A stretch of 64,000 nucleotides of DNA from Dermacentor variabilis (lineage: Eukaryota > Arthropoda > Arachnida > Ixodida > Ixodidae). Below the pieces are notes generated by a model, which saw nothing but the letters and a program-made list of their open reading frames with translations, made no database searches and had not been told where the DNA came from. The DNA lies in the NCBI RefSeq assembly GCF_050947875.1, contig NC_134570.1, positions 227,029,265 to 227,093,264 on the forward strand, in the 5' to 3' direction. Numbering within the stretch: the stretch's first letter is position 1; every line of letters begins with the position of its first letter. The translations under genes were made by a program, and so were the position numbers. This document shows positions 9,851 through 20,860 of the stretch, piece after piece.

Positions 9851-11303
9851 GCGTTTCAGCGTAAGCGCGCAAGTGGAGCTGCTGTAATTTGGTCGCATGC
9901 TTTAATTTGGGCTTTCTCTGCTAGGGGCGATGAACATGCTGAATTTTTTACTTTACACAAACCATTGACATAAACAAACAAGGTGTCTAAGGATGTTTTT
10001 TTTTTATCTCAGGCAACTAGGCAGTTGATTTTTTTTTTATTTGATTGTTGAAGCTGCTTTTTAGTCATAGCGTCAAGGTTTTTGTACTTGATTAACCACC
10101 GACAGCCTATTGGTATCGATGTGTTTCCTGGCCGTTGGCGTTCGAATACTACAGCGGTAAAACATTTTCGAAAAGCATGCTGGTTTCGTCTGCGAGTCAT
10201 TACATAGACTTGCTATAAAGAGGTCTACTCTTGGCAAAAAATAGTGGCTCATTTTGTTTAGGCGTTGATTATCATAATAAATGCGGCGGAGGTTGAGGGA
10301 GTACGCTTGAAGGTACCTTTTTATGCCGTTGACCTCTATAATACCGTAAGTACGCAAATCGATGTTATAGAACACCCGATGCATCATTGTGTGTTCTCCG
10401 TCATCGCTTGTTTGCTGTACGCCTACTAATTCCTCATTTCTTCTTCAAGTGTTGCATCCTCCTTTTGTCCTTGTTCTCTTGTGCTTCACTTACAGTATGT
10501 CGTTCCGTCAGCTGTAATGCGCATTTGCAAAACGAATACATGTTTGATAAGACGCAGTGGTTATCATGATTTCACTACACATGTATATGGTTCAGATACA
10601 GATACCTGTATGCAGACTTGCACGACGTTGATGCGGAGATTAGGGTAATTATGACACCCGTAAGGAAGAGGCAGCTGACGGCCGTAAGCTGTTGCGCTCT
10701 TTCCGCCAAACTACCCGGCCTGGTAGTGCTGTAAAGATGCTGTATAGAAGTGACACGCGGTGACAGTGAAATTATTATACTTAGCAGCCGACCGTACGTT
10801 TTGTAGCTTAGGTCTTCTTTCTTGTAAGTTTGTGCTACCCTTATTAATGAGCCATTTCTTGACTATGTTCTTGACTATGTAACCGCGTTAGTGTGTATGC
10901 GTAGACGTGTGCGTTTTGTTATACTTGTAAAATGCAAATAAAATATTTTCAAGCTTACTCAATCTTTGGTGTGTGCGTTTATTCCAGTCGAGGCCATCGT
11001 GCCACCTGGAAACCGCACTCTGTCAGTAGCCCTACACGAAATGCAAGAGCTGGAGCGCGGCGGCACAACTCGGGGTAACGGCGGCGTAATAAACGAAAAA
11101 CCGCTCGGGATGCCCTTAAAAGTCAGTTCAGAGTGTGCCTCAACTCGATATGACTCAGCGCTACATATATTTATATATGTAGGCGCTACGTTTGCCACAC
11201 AGCAACCAAACTGCCGGGAGCACGATCGAGGCACAGCAGCCAGAAACCCAGTAAAGCGACAGAACACCTGGTAAAGCGGCCATACTGTGCAAAACCCCGT
11301 TTC
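9851..11303. other. Unassigned intergenic stretch
   Basis: No gene that I can support. There are T-runs near 9997-10037, an AATAAA hexamer near 10937, and a pyrimidine-rich GTTTATTCCAG near 10977-10987 followed by an open frame (10966-11274, +, about 100 residues, no domain), which could be a stray 3' exon. It runs up to the 3' end of the minus-strand LINE B. Confidence 0.4.
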
Positions 11304-11498
11304 CGGATGGATATTATGAGCGTCCCCTTTGGAACAGGGCGGTGGGTTGCGCCACCAAGCTCTTGCTATCATACTGCCTAATATCCTACCTAGGTTAAAT
11401 AATGAAAAAAGGGGAAAAAAACTGAACTACCACGCCCAAATTTTCTGATCCCCTATTGCGAACTGTGCTTTTGTACGTCTCCGTCTTTTGTCGTTTCC

Positions 11499-14400
11499 CT
11501 ACTTCCACCTATCCTCCAGTCGCCTCTTAATGCTTGCTTTACCACTGCTCCCTCTGAACCCAAGGGCTTCAAGGAGGCCAGTGGTGCCTAAATCGACCGC
11601 TGGGTAGACGTCTTCACATTCTAATAAAACATGCTCCGTAGTTTCCCTAGCTTTACGGCAGCAAGCACATGCTTCTTCTTCCTTCTTATATCTCGCTTTA
11701 TAGGTGCGTGTTCTAAGGCATCCCGATCTCGCTTCGAAAAGTAATGAGCTTCCCTTTGGGTTATCATAAATGGTTTCTTTCCTGATTTCGTTTCTTCGTC
11801 TTAAGTAGTTACTCATGGCTGGTTTCTTTTCCATTGCCGCCACCCATGAGATTAATTCAGCCTCTCTGACTTTCCGTTTGACCTTCTTTGTTGCTGTGTT
11901 GTCCACCCTACAGGTCGCATACTTGCTGGTAAGCTTCCTAGTACTTTTCCTCCACTGTGAATCAATGTTTTTCCTGTACAGATACCTGAACACTCTCCCA
12001 GCCCATTTACTTTCTTCCATATCCCTCAGCCGTTCGTCATACTCAATTTTACTGCAAGCTTCCCTCACTTCAAAACTAGTCCAGCCCATATCACCCTGCA
12101 CAGCTTCATTTGTAGTCTTCCCGTGAGCGCCCAATGCGAGGCGAGCCACTGACCTTTGGTTCCCGTCGAGTCCTGATTGTACCTCTGATTTATAGCAAAC
12201 AACCGCATTTCCAAAAGTAAGTCCTGGAACCATTACACCTTTCCACATACTTTGGAGGACCTCGTACCTATTGTATCCCCATAGCGCTCTGTGCTTCATT
12301 ATGGCTGCATTTCTCTTCCCCTTTACTGTTATTGTTTTTTCCTGTGTTTCCATATATCCATTGCCTTGGCTTATCCATATACTAAGGTATTTATATTCTG
12401 TTACCCGAGGTATTTCCTGGCCCTGTATCGCCACTGTCTGTTCGCTGTTTTCATTGAATACAAAAAAAACCAGATTTTCTAACACTAAATTTCAAACCTA
12501 AATTGTAGCCTTCCTGTCCACAGATATTAGCCAGACGTTGTAAATCACTTTGCTTGTTAGCTAGCAACACAATGTCGTCCGCATAAAATAAACCTGGAAG
12601 TTGCTGCTCTATTAGTGTACCCGCCTGTTTGTATGAGAGATTAAACCTGATATTACTTCCTTCTAGCGCCCTCTTCATCCTCACCATGTACATCATAAAC
12701 AGCAGCGGGGATAAAGGGCACCCCTGCCTCAGTCCCTTGTTGATATGAACTTTCTCCTCGCTCCTCATCCCGTCCCATTCAAGGCAAACGGTATTTTCTA
12801 GGTAAATCTCTCTCAAAAGCTGTATATAATCGTTACCTAAGCCTTCCCCTTCCAGAATATCCCACAAAATATTGCGGTCTACGTTGTCGTAGGCTCCTGT
12901 AATGTCTAAAAAGGCCACATACAACGGTCTGCTTTCTGCTTTTGATATTTCAATACACTGAGTAAGAACAAACAAGTTATCATCCAAATGCCTACCTATA
13001 CTGAAGCCATTCTGAAGCTCTCCCAAAATGCCATTATTTTCTGTCCATGCTTGAAGCTTTGATTGCCTGCATTGCTAGCCTGTATATTACCGATGTAATG
13101 GTCAACGGTCTATACGAGTGAATTCTGTCTTTCTCCCCCTTACCTTTATAAATCAAATTCATTCTACTTTGTCACCAACTGTCTGGTATTCGTCTATATT
13201 TTAAAGTTTTTTCCACTGCTTTCACCAGAGCTTCCTTAATTTTTGGTCCTAGTTCATTTATCAGCCTAACGGGAACCTCGTCTAGCCCTGTGGCTGTGCG
13301 CTTAGGAATTTTCTCTTCCGCTTTCTTTCAGTTTAAATTTGTCAGCACCAGCTGCTTTTCCCCTTGGGTCTCTTTCATGCTCTTTTTTTCAGCAAGTATA
13401 ACCTCGTCATTGCTTTGGAAAGATTCGGCTGTTGCTTTTCGGATGTAATTTATTGCCGCTTCTCCTTCCAGTCTGTTTTCATCTTCGTCTAGGATATGTT
13501 GTTGTATTGTTGTTGACTTCCTTCCTAATAATCTTATGTGGGTCCAAAATATTCTAGGTGCGGCCTTCTTTTTCTTACGTATTTCTGACAACCAATGTTC
13601 ACTTTCACCTTTTAATTTTGCTTGCACCACTATTTGAACCATAGACCTTTTCTCCCGGTATATTACCCATTTACTAGTTACTTCATCCTGTGGCAACTGT
13701 GCCTCCTTTGCCTGCCTGTGCTCTCAAGATGCTTTCTGTCGTTCGGCGATCGCTTCTCGTATCTCCTTGTTCCACCAGCTTTTCGGTTTCTTTTTTCCTT
13801 TCCAACGAACATGTTGTTTCTCTTTCCGTACTTCTGTCGTTATTACACTTAGAAGCTCACCATATTCCCACTCTTTACTTGGCCATTTGCCAAGGTCTTC
13901 CTCATCTCTAGTGACTGTATTTGCTTTTTGTTCAGCGTTCAAATTTGGACTGGCCATTTTGCTCTCCTTGCTCTCTTTCCCAACTACATATCCCATTTTC
14001 AATATGATGCGTTTATGGTCACTCCCTATGCTGTTAAACCCTTCCTCATCGATGACCATTTCTCTCAACTTATCATGAATTCCTTCTGTCATCAGACAGC
14101 AATCAATGGTCGATTGCTGGTTTCCCACTTCCCACGTGATCTGTCCTTCACACTTAGGCCCTGTATTCACGATCACGAGGTTATGTTGCTCACAAAGGTC
14201 CAGCAATGACTTCCCCTTATTGTCTGTATAGCCATCTAAATCCTGTGTGTGGGCATTCATGTCACCTAATAGGACAATTTCAGCACCACTCCCGAAACTC
14301 TTAATATCAGCGCTTATGCCTTCCACTAACTCTTTATCCTTCTCTGTGCATTTTTTTCCGGTCCACAAATACGTAACGCCCAGCCAAGTTTCTTTCCCAC

Positions 14401-14700
14401 TCATTGTACCTGATAGCCAAAGATGCTCTTGACATTGTGAATTTACTCTTTTCCATTTGGCTCCCTGATGGATGAGCGTTCCGACTACCCCTCCCTTTCT
14501 TTCCGACTTAGTTCTGTTGCACCCTTCCCAAACATAATTTTCAATAACTGGCGGCTCTTCTTAGTCTCTAAGATGCGTTTCTGTAACCGCATACACCCCT
14601 ATTTGTTCTCTGTGTAACTGCTCCTCAATCTCTGCCCACTTTTCCTTTCTTCTGCCGCCTTGCATGTTTATGTAGCCTATTGCATGGCGAGCTCTTTTTC
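11499..14700 (-). pseudogene. LINE B ORF2: APE endonuclease plus reverse transcriptase
   Basis: Pieces in order on the minus strand: endonuclease (about 14700-13760) with VLLGDMNAHTQDLDGY and SIGSDHKRI; the linker to 13328, interrupted by an in-frame TGA at 13724-13726; RT fingers and palm (13026-12451) with [26 protein letters not shown] and FYADDIVLLAN; then after a slip in the A/T-run near 12466-12473, the thumb and C-terminal knuckle (12485-11499) with CACC and EHVLLEC. The region 13330-13030 is frame-broken. The protein closely parallels ORF2 of LINE A in domain order but differs clearly in sequence. It is inactive; confidence in the family is high because every block is present. Confidence 0.85.
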
Positions 14701-14779
14701 TTGTTTTGCTCCTTTTTCTATTATCGACGGCGATGCTCTTCTGATGTTCCCCTAGGGGACCTTCTTCATTACTATCTAC

Positions 14780-15832
14780 TCTGACCTCCTGAGTGCCGGC
14801 GGGCCCCCTAAAAAAGCAACAGCGCGACCACCAAGTCGCCAGCCCACTTCTTGTGCTAACCTGTAATTGAAGTGGATCCCGTCTCGTTTAAAACCACCAC
14901 AACTTCTCACTTCCCTGTTTACTTCGACAACCTCGAAGCCTTTCAATCAGCTCATTTTCCATATTGCCTTATTAGCAGCCACTACGGCTCTTTGTACATG
15001 ACTGTCACGCACAGGCACCTCCGGCACCGTACACACCACGATCTGCACCTGAGGGGATAACTCGCGCAAGTCGTCCACCCCCTTCGCCAAGCGCTGCGCT
15101 AGTCCTGGCCCTTTCCTGTTTAGGACTTCATTTAGCCCACCTGCTACCATGACGAGGTTGCGCACGTGGGCATTTTCCGCGAGCTTTTCTTTTGCTCGCT
15201 CCATGACAGAACCCAGTGTGCGCCAAGGAAATGTCCCTACCGCCACTCTTTTGTCGCCTTTCACCCTCTCCACAATTGCTTTTGAGCACCCAGCCAGGTT
15301 TGAATCGCCAGCGATAATCACCCTTTCACTTTCCCCTACCTCTCCCTGCTTCCCTTTGCCATTTTCCGCGTGATTCGGACTCGACAAGGGGCATTGTCCC
15401 CTTGGCTCCTGCTTTTCCCGCGTAGCGGCCTCAAGGTAGGTGCTGCTCTTTCCAACTAACCCTTCATCACCCTGCCTGCGTTCGACGTATTTCTCTGACC
15501 CTCCCGCGCCTGTCGCGTCGGGGGTCTGCGTTCCATTGTTACGCACATTCTCGTTCACAATGGCGGCCCTGTTCAGCTTTTCCTTGGTTGCTTCAAGTCT
15601 CTTTTCAACTACCTTCCGTGCCTCACGCTCCCTGTTCAGCTCATTTTTGAGCTCTTTCACCTGTTTGAGAAGCTCTTCCTGGAAAGCCTCCATTTTCTGC
15701 AGCCTAGTATCGCCATCACATTGTGTGCCGGTTGTTTCGACGCCCTCTCCATTCTCACCAGTCTCCTCATCTGCCTTGAGCCCCCCCCCCCCCCCCCCCC
15801 CGTGCTGCCTGCTTTACCGGCTTTCTCGCCAT
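14780..15832 (-). pseudogene. LINE B ORF1: coiled coil plus SGNH esterase
   Basis: The likely start is the minus-strand ATG at 15830-15832 (MARKPVKQ). A run of 21 G residues (C on the plus strand, 15781-15801) follows and puts the start out of frame with the rest. From 15693 the frame gives a Glu/Arg/Lys-rich coiled coil (MEAFQEELLKQVKEL onward) and then esterase blocks IAGDSN and GGLNEV before a stop at 14947. The third block, DGIHF, can be read further on near 14870, so the C-terminus is also frame-broken. Unlike LINE A ORF1 no zinc finger is visible at the N-terminus. The role is inferred from CR1-group ORF1 esterases. Confidence 0.75.
15781..15801 (-). repeat. Homopolymer run of 21 C (G on the coding strand)
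   Basis: An uninterrupted 21-C tract lies within the 5' part of LINE B ORF1 and encodes seven glycines if read in frame. It separates the likely ATG from the remaining ORF by one base of frame, consistent with slippage or sequencing error. Confidence 0.85.
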
Positions 15833-16394
15833 GTAATGCACGGCTTTTTGCAAATACTATAACACTATATCAATGCAGAGCACGTGCCTTTTAGAAAAAA
15901 AACCGATACGCACAGGATCCAAATCCTCAAAATGCCGCAAAGCAACTCTCACCACTGTTTCAAAAGCAATCAATGTCGCGGAGACCGACGGTATGACACG
16001 CTCTCGCACGCGCTCAACCACGCGACCACGCTCTCACTTTTCTACCAAACACGCACAGTAAAACCACTAATAGCTATTTGTCTTGCCACTTCCAAGCTAC
16101 TATTTAAAGACTACAAACACTCAACGTCCCACCCGGCTGCACGTGTTGGAATTAACACGTGGCACGAAAGGACGCTCTAATCATCCTGCCAAACAAATGT
16201 ACACGAAGCACACCCGCGCACCCGAAATACGAGAGACAAAAAAAAAAAAGGAAAGAAAAGGAAAATCCCAATTACTATTTAAATGCAAAAAAAACCAGCG
16301 AATAAAAAACAGAAGCAAGCTCAAAGCATGCACAAAACTTATGATTTCGTCGTCACCACGGAGCCCCGAAAAGCACGTCCATCCGCCACAAAAT

Positions 16395-16858
16395 CCAAAT
16401 CCATAATGCCCATGTTCCTACACCGCCATCTCGTGCTATCTACATGAAGCGCCTCAGCGGCGAGCGCTCCCTGAACACACTGCCCCTATTCTAGTACACT
16501 GTAGTCACGAGTATGTGAACTTCTTGGGTGAAGTAAACTCGTCAATAAAGTCACACGCGCTACCTCAAGGCATCTATGTTGCCAGATTCGAGACCCTCGT
16601 TATGTACTAAACGAGAAGAAACGGGGTTAACCAAGGGGCCCGATATTTATTCATCATACCTGAAGAAGCCAACAAAGTTGAAACCAAGGACAGCATAGGG
16701 GAAAAACTTGTACTTAATAAATGAAATAAAGAAATGATAAATTAACGGAAGTGTGAGTAAATGAAAAAACAAGTTGCTGCTGCTGGGGAATGAGGCCACG
16801 GCTTCGCATTACGCGTGCAATGCTCAATTAATTGAGCTACCGCGACATCGGCCGACCT
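16395..16858 (+). repeat. 465-bp dispersed repeat with extended end
   Basis: The copy runs from a segment around 16395-16500, which is also found inverted at about 28040-28140, through GCTACCTCAAGGCAT, TTATGTACTAAACG and GATATTTATTCATCAT to the tRNA-like end. It borders the LINE B 5' end on the left and a minus-strand LINE 3' end on the right. Confidence 0.75.
16774..16847 (-). other. tRNA-like segment of the 465-bp repeat
   Basis: The minus strand carries a GTAGCTCAATTAATTGAGC D-arm-like block and an anticodon-like block around GCACGCGTAATGCG, aligned with the copies at 3217 and 27192. It is degenerate; no functional tRNA is claimed. Confidence 0.55.
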
Positions 16859-17402
16859 CTGGGAGAGAGAGATAAAACTTTATTATGTCTTTGATGGGGC
16901 CCAGGGGTGGTGGGAGTCGGGAGACTAACCCCCAGTACCCCCCTTCCTCAGACGGCGGCCAGTGCTTGCTTTCTGGCGGCGTCTTCGGCCATCCGGACAG
17001 CCCGAGATGCTCCTCTGGGTCCAAGCTGAGCAGTAAAGTCTCCCACTGCTCGACCGTAGTTATGATGCATATAGTGTTAGTGCCGTAGGTGTTGGTGGGT
17101 GATGCCTTGGAGCGTTGCCAGATAATGTGATCGAGGTCAGTGCGCGCCTCGCACGCTTTGCAAAGTGGGGACTATGCATCGGGCTGAATGTGGTTGTATA
17201 GCACGGGGTTCGGGAAAGTTCGCGTCTGAAGTAGTCAGCAAATGGATTGAGATTTATTCAATGTTTTGTGTGCTGGGGGTGGCGTAACTGCTCTCTGCGG
17301 TAGTGGAGGATAATTATTCTGAACGTGACCATTCGGTCCCGCGCGTGACCGCGATGTGCAACGTAGGGCTGGTCCGGATCGGAAGACTCAGGAGAAGGAA
17401 GA
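16859..17402 (-). mobile_element. 3' part of an I/Jockey-type LINE, left of LTR insertion
   Basis: On the minus strand this holds the end of an RNase H-type LINE ORF2: a (Y/S)YRRERRS-like segment, then the C-terminal knuckle CKACEARTDLDHIIW (near 17150), followed by a 3' UTR with ATAAAGTTTTATCTCTCTC at the left end. It continues at 20353 on the far side of the LTR element; the two flanks of that element carry the same GAAGA. The reading frame has several stops, so it is a relic. Confidence 0.7.
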
Positions 17403-17627
17403 TGTCACGATCCACCCGGGTTCGTGAACAAGGGAGGGCTCGGGCACCCTCCGTTAGACGGACGCTCCGCAGCGTGGTGGTGCTGAACGATGACTGACCG
17501 CCGAGCAGCTGTGCTCGTCGGTGTTTATTGCGGTGTGGTGACCAATGTTGCCTGCCGAGCTTGGCAGGCCACCGAGCCTGGCGGCGAACGAACATTATGC
17601 CTGAGGGGGCGTCACATGCTTGCTACA
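17403..17627 (-). repeat. 3' LTR of RT-less Gypsy element
   Basis: 225-bp terminal repeat, TGTCACG...GCTACA on the plus strand, the downstream LTR in element orientation. It is flanked outside by GAAGA and inside by the purine tract at 17628-17640. Confidence 0.9.
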
Positions 17628-17722
17628 CCCCCTTACCCCCAGTTTGTTTGTTAAATAAAAACAAACGTCCATGTTCAAAATATGAGGCTCTGCCTCCACC
17701 CTAGCTGGGTCGACGGTGCCTG

Positions 17723-20035
17723 CTATCCAGGCGAGTAACGGTTCGGTGGCATCCGCCGTCGTGTACTCCGCCTGGGCACTGGTGTTGATGGGTCGGGTGT
17801 GGCAACGCCGGGTGCTGCTTCAGCCAGCCTTGCTCCATCCGGAGGGTTCGTAGTAGTCGGCCTTGCGAGTGGTGCCGGGCTCGACACCGGTCCAACGGGT
17901 GCCTCACCACTGGCTACGGTTGCCGCATCCGAGGTGGGTGGTGCTCCGCTGGAAGCGACTGATGCTGCCGCTAGTCCTCCTGCGGGCTGGAACTCAGAAG
18001 TGGCAGTCGAGAGTGCTGGCCAGGTCCCGAGGCGAGGCCTGACATGGTCAGCGTGTCTGAGCCACATGGCCCCGTCTGGCATGCGGACGAGCAGCGATGA
18101 GGCGCTGGCAGGAGGCCCCACCTGTTCGGCAGGCCAGGGTGGGCCAGGACGGAAGTTCCTGGCGAAAACTGGAGCTCCCGACTCTAGCAAAAGCCCGGGA
18201 CCGCACCCTCGGTCAGCAGCCAGCTTCTGCTTCAGCTGCTTCAAGAGCACTGTGGATTGGAGGTCCGGATGCAAGACGTCCAAGGGTGTCTTGACCATCC
18301 GACCCAGCAGGAGCTCACAGGGGGCACGGCCAGTGACATCGTGAGGCGTGGTCCGGTACTGAAACAGTATCCGCGTAATCTGCGTCCGGAAATCCCCAGT
18401 CTGGCTCTTCTTGAGCTTGTCTTTGATGGTTTGCACCACCCGCTCGGCTGCACCATTTGAAGCAGGGTGGTACGGCGGAACCATCATCCGGCGGATTCCG
18501 TTCTTCGTCAGCAGGGCAGCTACTCTGCGCTGGCGAAAGCAGGACCATTGTCGGACACGAGGACATCCGGCAACCCCTGGGCGGCGAAGACCTGTCGTAG
18601 CGCTGCAATGGTCGCGCTTGCTGATGGAGTGGTGACAGGTAGAACCTCCACCCATTTCGAGGAGGCGTCCACCACCACCAGGAAGTAATGGCCCTTGAAG
18701 GCCCCCAAAATCCACATGTAGTCGGGACCACGGTATCTGGGGGAACGGCCAGGGGGTGCTTTCCACATGACGCGAGGCTCGCTGATGCTTCTGACAGATT
18801 TGGCCGCTCTGCACCACATGCAGGCTGGCTTCCGGGTACTCTGGCAGACGAATGCCCAGTGCATGAATCCAGTTTCGGCCCAGCAGCGTCGGCGACGACA
18901 CCTTCGTTAAGTCAAGGGGAAGGGTTGTCTCCCTGTCGCCAAAGCGAACGGTGACCTGTGTCTGACCCTGGACCTGGGAGAGTTGCCCAGAGTAGCTGCG
19001 CAGCATCACGCCCGAAGCCTCGACGGACACGCGGGGGAAAGTATGCTTGAAAAGTTTCCCGGCCATTATAGACACGCTGACCCCTGTGGCCAGCTCCATG
19101 GAAATGGGGTGCCCGCAGATTTCGACGGTCAGCATGTACGGCGGCACAGACGACGGTACAAAGCCTGTGTGCCACATGTCGAAAATCGGCGGGTTCTCGG
19201 CCACGACATGGAGCCTGGCCGCGGAAGAACTTGAGCCTGCTGCCGCACGCCCCCGCCGCATACCCTTGCGACGGCTACCCTGGCCGCGGGCTTTTGTGGT
19301 ACCTGGGCTTGAATGAGGCTGCTGCTGCTGTTTGCTGTTCGTCCTCCCCCTTCGGCGTACACGTGCCAGGTGCCCAGTTTTCCCGCACGTAAAGCATTGT
19401 GCTCGAGAGAACTGGCACTGTGAGGGGGAATGGGCACCACCACAGCGACCGCAGGTACTGCCCTTTGTCGTCAACTTGTTGACCGCCGCTTCCGCCGACG
19501 GTGAGCCAGTCGCACGGGCAATCTCGCCAGCTTCCTTGGCGGCAGCTTCCATTGCCAGCGCTGCCTTCACGGCGTCGTCCAGCGAGGGGTCGGGAAGCTC
19601 CAGGAGTCGCGCCTGCATGGCGGGGTTGTTGATTCCGCAGACGAAACGCTCCCGGAGCAGCGAGTCCAGTTGGTCCCCGAAGGCGCAGGCACTCGCTAAC
19701 CCTCGTAACGCAGCAACGAATTGCCCGAGGGTCTCTCCTTCCCGGCGGCTCCCGTTGTTGAAGCGGAAACGCTCCATTAGTGTGGACGGTGCTGGGTTGA
19801 AATGCGTGCGCAGTATGGCGAGCAGCTTACCCAGCGTCTTAACGTGCGGCGTGGCTGGCTTGAGAAGGTCGAGCAAGAGGCTGAAGACGCGGGTCCCGCA
19901 GCTGGCCAGGAAAATGTTCCGCTGTTTGGCCTCGGGTGTGTCGTTTGCCCGGAAGAACACGTGGACTTGCTCCCCGTAAATTTGCCAGGCGGACCCATCT
20001 CCCTCGAACGGCTCGAGCCTTCCGTACAGCGGCAT
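17723..20035 (-). CDS. Gag-protease-integrase fusion polyprotein of RT-less Gypsy
   Basis: A single uninterrupted 770-codon frame. Residues about 1-190 are a retrotransposon gag (capsid-like, ALRGLASACAFGDQ). Near residues 198-225 are two CCHC-like knuckles (CGRCGGAHSPSQC; CFTCGKTGHLARV, the last Cys replaced). An aspartic protease-like stretch (about 295-400) has ELATGVSVSIM where ELDTG is expected, so the catalytic Asp is gone, and ends with LLGRNWI. The frame then passes almost directly into integrase: HVDFGG, a disordered stretch, MMVPPYHPASNGAAERVVQTIKD with the catalytic Glu, then a basic C-terminus and Ser/Pro-rich tail. The RT/RNase H block of 500 or more residues is missing. The open frame may reflect youth rather than function. 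Confidence 0.85.
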   Translation of the reverse strand: MPLYGRLEPFEGDGSAWQIYGEQVHVFFRANDTPEAKQRNIFLASCGTRVFSLLLDLLKPATPHVKTLGKLLAILRTHFNPAPSTLMERFRFNNGSRREGETLGQFVAALRGLASACAFGDQLDSLLRERFVCGINNPAMQARLLELPDPSLDDAVKAALAMEAAAKEAGEIARATGSPSAEAAVNKLTTKGSTCGRCGGAHSPSQCQFSRAQCFTCGKTGHLARVRRRGRTNSKQQQQPHSSPGTTKARGQGSRRKGMRRGRAAAGSSSSAARLHVVAENPPIFDMWHTGFVPSSVPPYMLTVEICGHPISMELATGVSVSIMAGKLFKHTFPRVSVEASGVMLRSYSGQLSQVQGQTQVTVRFGDRETTLPLDLTKVSSPTLLGRNWIHALGIRLPEYPEASLHVVQSGQICQKHQRASRHVESTPWPFPQIPWSRLHVDFGGLQGPLLPGGGGRLLEMGGGSTCHHSISKRDHCSATTGLRRPGVAGCPRVRQWSCFRQRRVAALLTKNGIRRMMVPPYHPASNGAAERVVQTIKDKLKKSQTGDFRTQITRILFQYRTTPHDVTGRAPCELLLGRMVKTPLDVLHPDLQSTVLLKQLKQKLAADRGCGPGLLLESGAPVFARNFRPGPPWPAEQVGPPASASSLLVRMPDGAMWLRHADHVRPRLGTWPALSTATSEFQPAGGLAAASVASSGAPPTSDAATVASGEAPVGPVSSPAPLARPTTTNPPDGARLAEAAPGVATPDPSTPVPRRSTRRRMPPNRYSPG

Positions 20036-20094
20036 GGCGACAGCAACGGGGGGCGGTGTTTCGCCGCTCGCGGCGGCGCGGGACGATGCGTGGG

Positions 20095-20120
20095 TACTCG
20101 TCGCCAGTACTCGTCGCCAG
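20095..20120 (-). promoter_or_regulatory. Putative primer-binding region with 13-bp duplication
   Basis: Directly inside the 5' LTR the minus strand reads CTGGCGACGAGTA twice in tandem (13 bp each). A tRNA primer-binding site is expected here, and TGGCGACGAG is of plausible form. Which tRNA would prime is not determined. Confidence 0.45.
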
Positions 20121-20347
20121 TGTCACGATCCACCCCGGGTTCGTGAACAAGGGAGGGCTCGAGGCACCCTCCGTTAGACGGACGCTCCGCAGCGTGGTGG
20201 TGCTGAACGATGACTGACCGCCGAGCAGCCGTTCTCGTCGGTGTTTATTGCGGTGCGGGCACCAATGTTGCCTGCCGAGCTTGGCAGGCCACCGAGCCTG
20301 GCGGCGAACGAACATTATGCCTGAGGGGGCGTCACATGCTTGCTACA
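20121..20347 (-). repeat. 5' LTR of RT-less Gypsy element
   Basis: 227-bp terminal repeat matching 17403-17627 at about 97%. In element orientation it is the upstream LTR and would carry the promoter. Confidence 0.9.
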
Positions 20348-20352
20348 GAAGA

Positions 20353-20860
20353 TGCGCCCGGTGTGCGAGAGCTCGGGCGGCAACGTGGGCGCCATCGTTT
20401 CCAGCCAGACCCGACTGACCAGGGGCCCAGATGATCTGGACGCGGCGTTGCCTTGAGGGAGGAGTGCCAGAGAGTATCTTCTGCGCTTGGGGCGCTATCA
20501 GTCCTCTTGTGTAATTGCGAATGGCCGTTTTTGAATCCCTGATGATGCAGTGTGCATTGGTAGCCGCGTAGGCCAAAGCGATGGCCGTTTCTTCTCCTTC
20601 TTCGGGTTGCGTGGTGAGTATTGATGTGGCCGCGGCGAGGCGGTACTGCGAGCCCGCCACTGCGACAACCACTCTGGCGTTTTGGTTGGGGTATTCCGCT
20701 GTCTCCACGTAGGCTACGTCAGCCGCTTTGTCGTAGAGCTTTTGTAGTTGCAGTTGGGAGCTGCAGGCCGGTGGCGATGAACCGCAGCGCGCACTATTCC
20801 TTTCTCTGCGTGGAATGACCACTGGTACGCGTATAGTTAGCGTAGCTTGCAAAAGGTCTA
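20353..20860 (-). pseudogene. RNase H region of the LINE split by the LTR element
   Basis: Minus-strand frame 20852-20343 contains an RNase H-like fold characteristic of I/Jockey-group LINE ORF2: AYVETAEYPNQNARVVVAV (first strand, catalytic Asp replaced by Glu), EETAIALAYA (second acidic position), a segment with IIRDSKTAIRNY (catalytic Asp) and IIWAPGQSGLAGNDGAHVAA (third strand and final Asp). Upstream RT is absent, so the copy is 5'-truncated near 20860. The 3' continuation is 16859-17402. Confidence 0.75.

Larger units (their letters stand above)
11304..16395 (-). mobile_element. LINE family B, minus-strand copy, nearly full length
   Basis: A non-LTR element read right to left: leader (about 16395-15833), ORF1 with an SGNH esterase (15832 to about 14780), ORF2 (about 14700-11499), and a 3' UTR ending in ATCCATCC at 11304-11311. 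Family B shares ORF design with family A and an end motif of the type ggtggcgc...ccgcccgattc(c)aaagg, so the families probably use related RT recognition. Other B copies lie at 29535-31206, 39150-39405, 52986-53183 with 58937-59296, and 59434-61662. Nonsense and frameshift lesions make this copy inactive. Confidence 0.82.
17403..20347 (-). mobile_element. Gypsy-type LTR element lacking reverse transcriptase
   Basis: LTRs of 225 bp (17403-17627) and 227 bp (20121-20347) both start TGTCACGATCCACC and end TTGCTACA. They differ at about six bases plus two indels. The target duplication is GAAGA (17398-17402 and 20348-20352). A polypurine tract (GGGGGTAAGGGGG, minus strand) lies just inside the left LTR. 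Between them is one 770-codon frame on the minus strand with gag, a protease remnant and integrase but no RT or RNase H. It is a deleted, probably non-autonomous derivative that was mobilised by a fuller relative. Confidence 0.9.

Noticed and set aside
10966..11274. Possible host exon of about 100 residues after a splice-acceptor-like site
   Set aside because: No recognisable domain, an overlapping antisense frame of larger size and no neighbouring exon; kept only as a note in the unassigned stretch.
13622..14432. Several plus-strand frames opposite LINE B ORF2
   Set aside because: Antisense shadows of the endonuclease and linker coding strand.
17799..18344. Plus-strand frame of 181 residues opposite the RT-less Gypsy ORF
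   Set aside because: It is antisense to the well-supported minus-strand polyprotein and has no domain.
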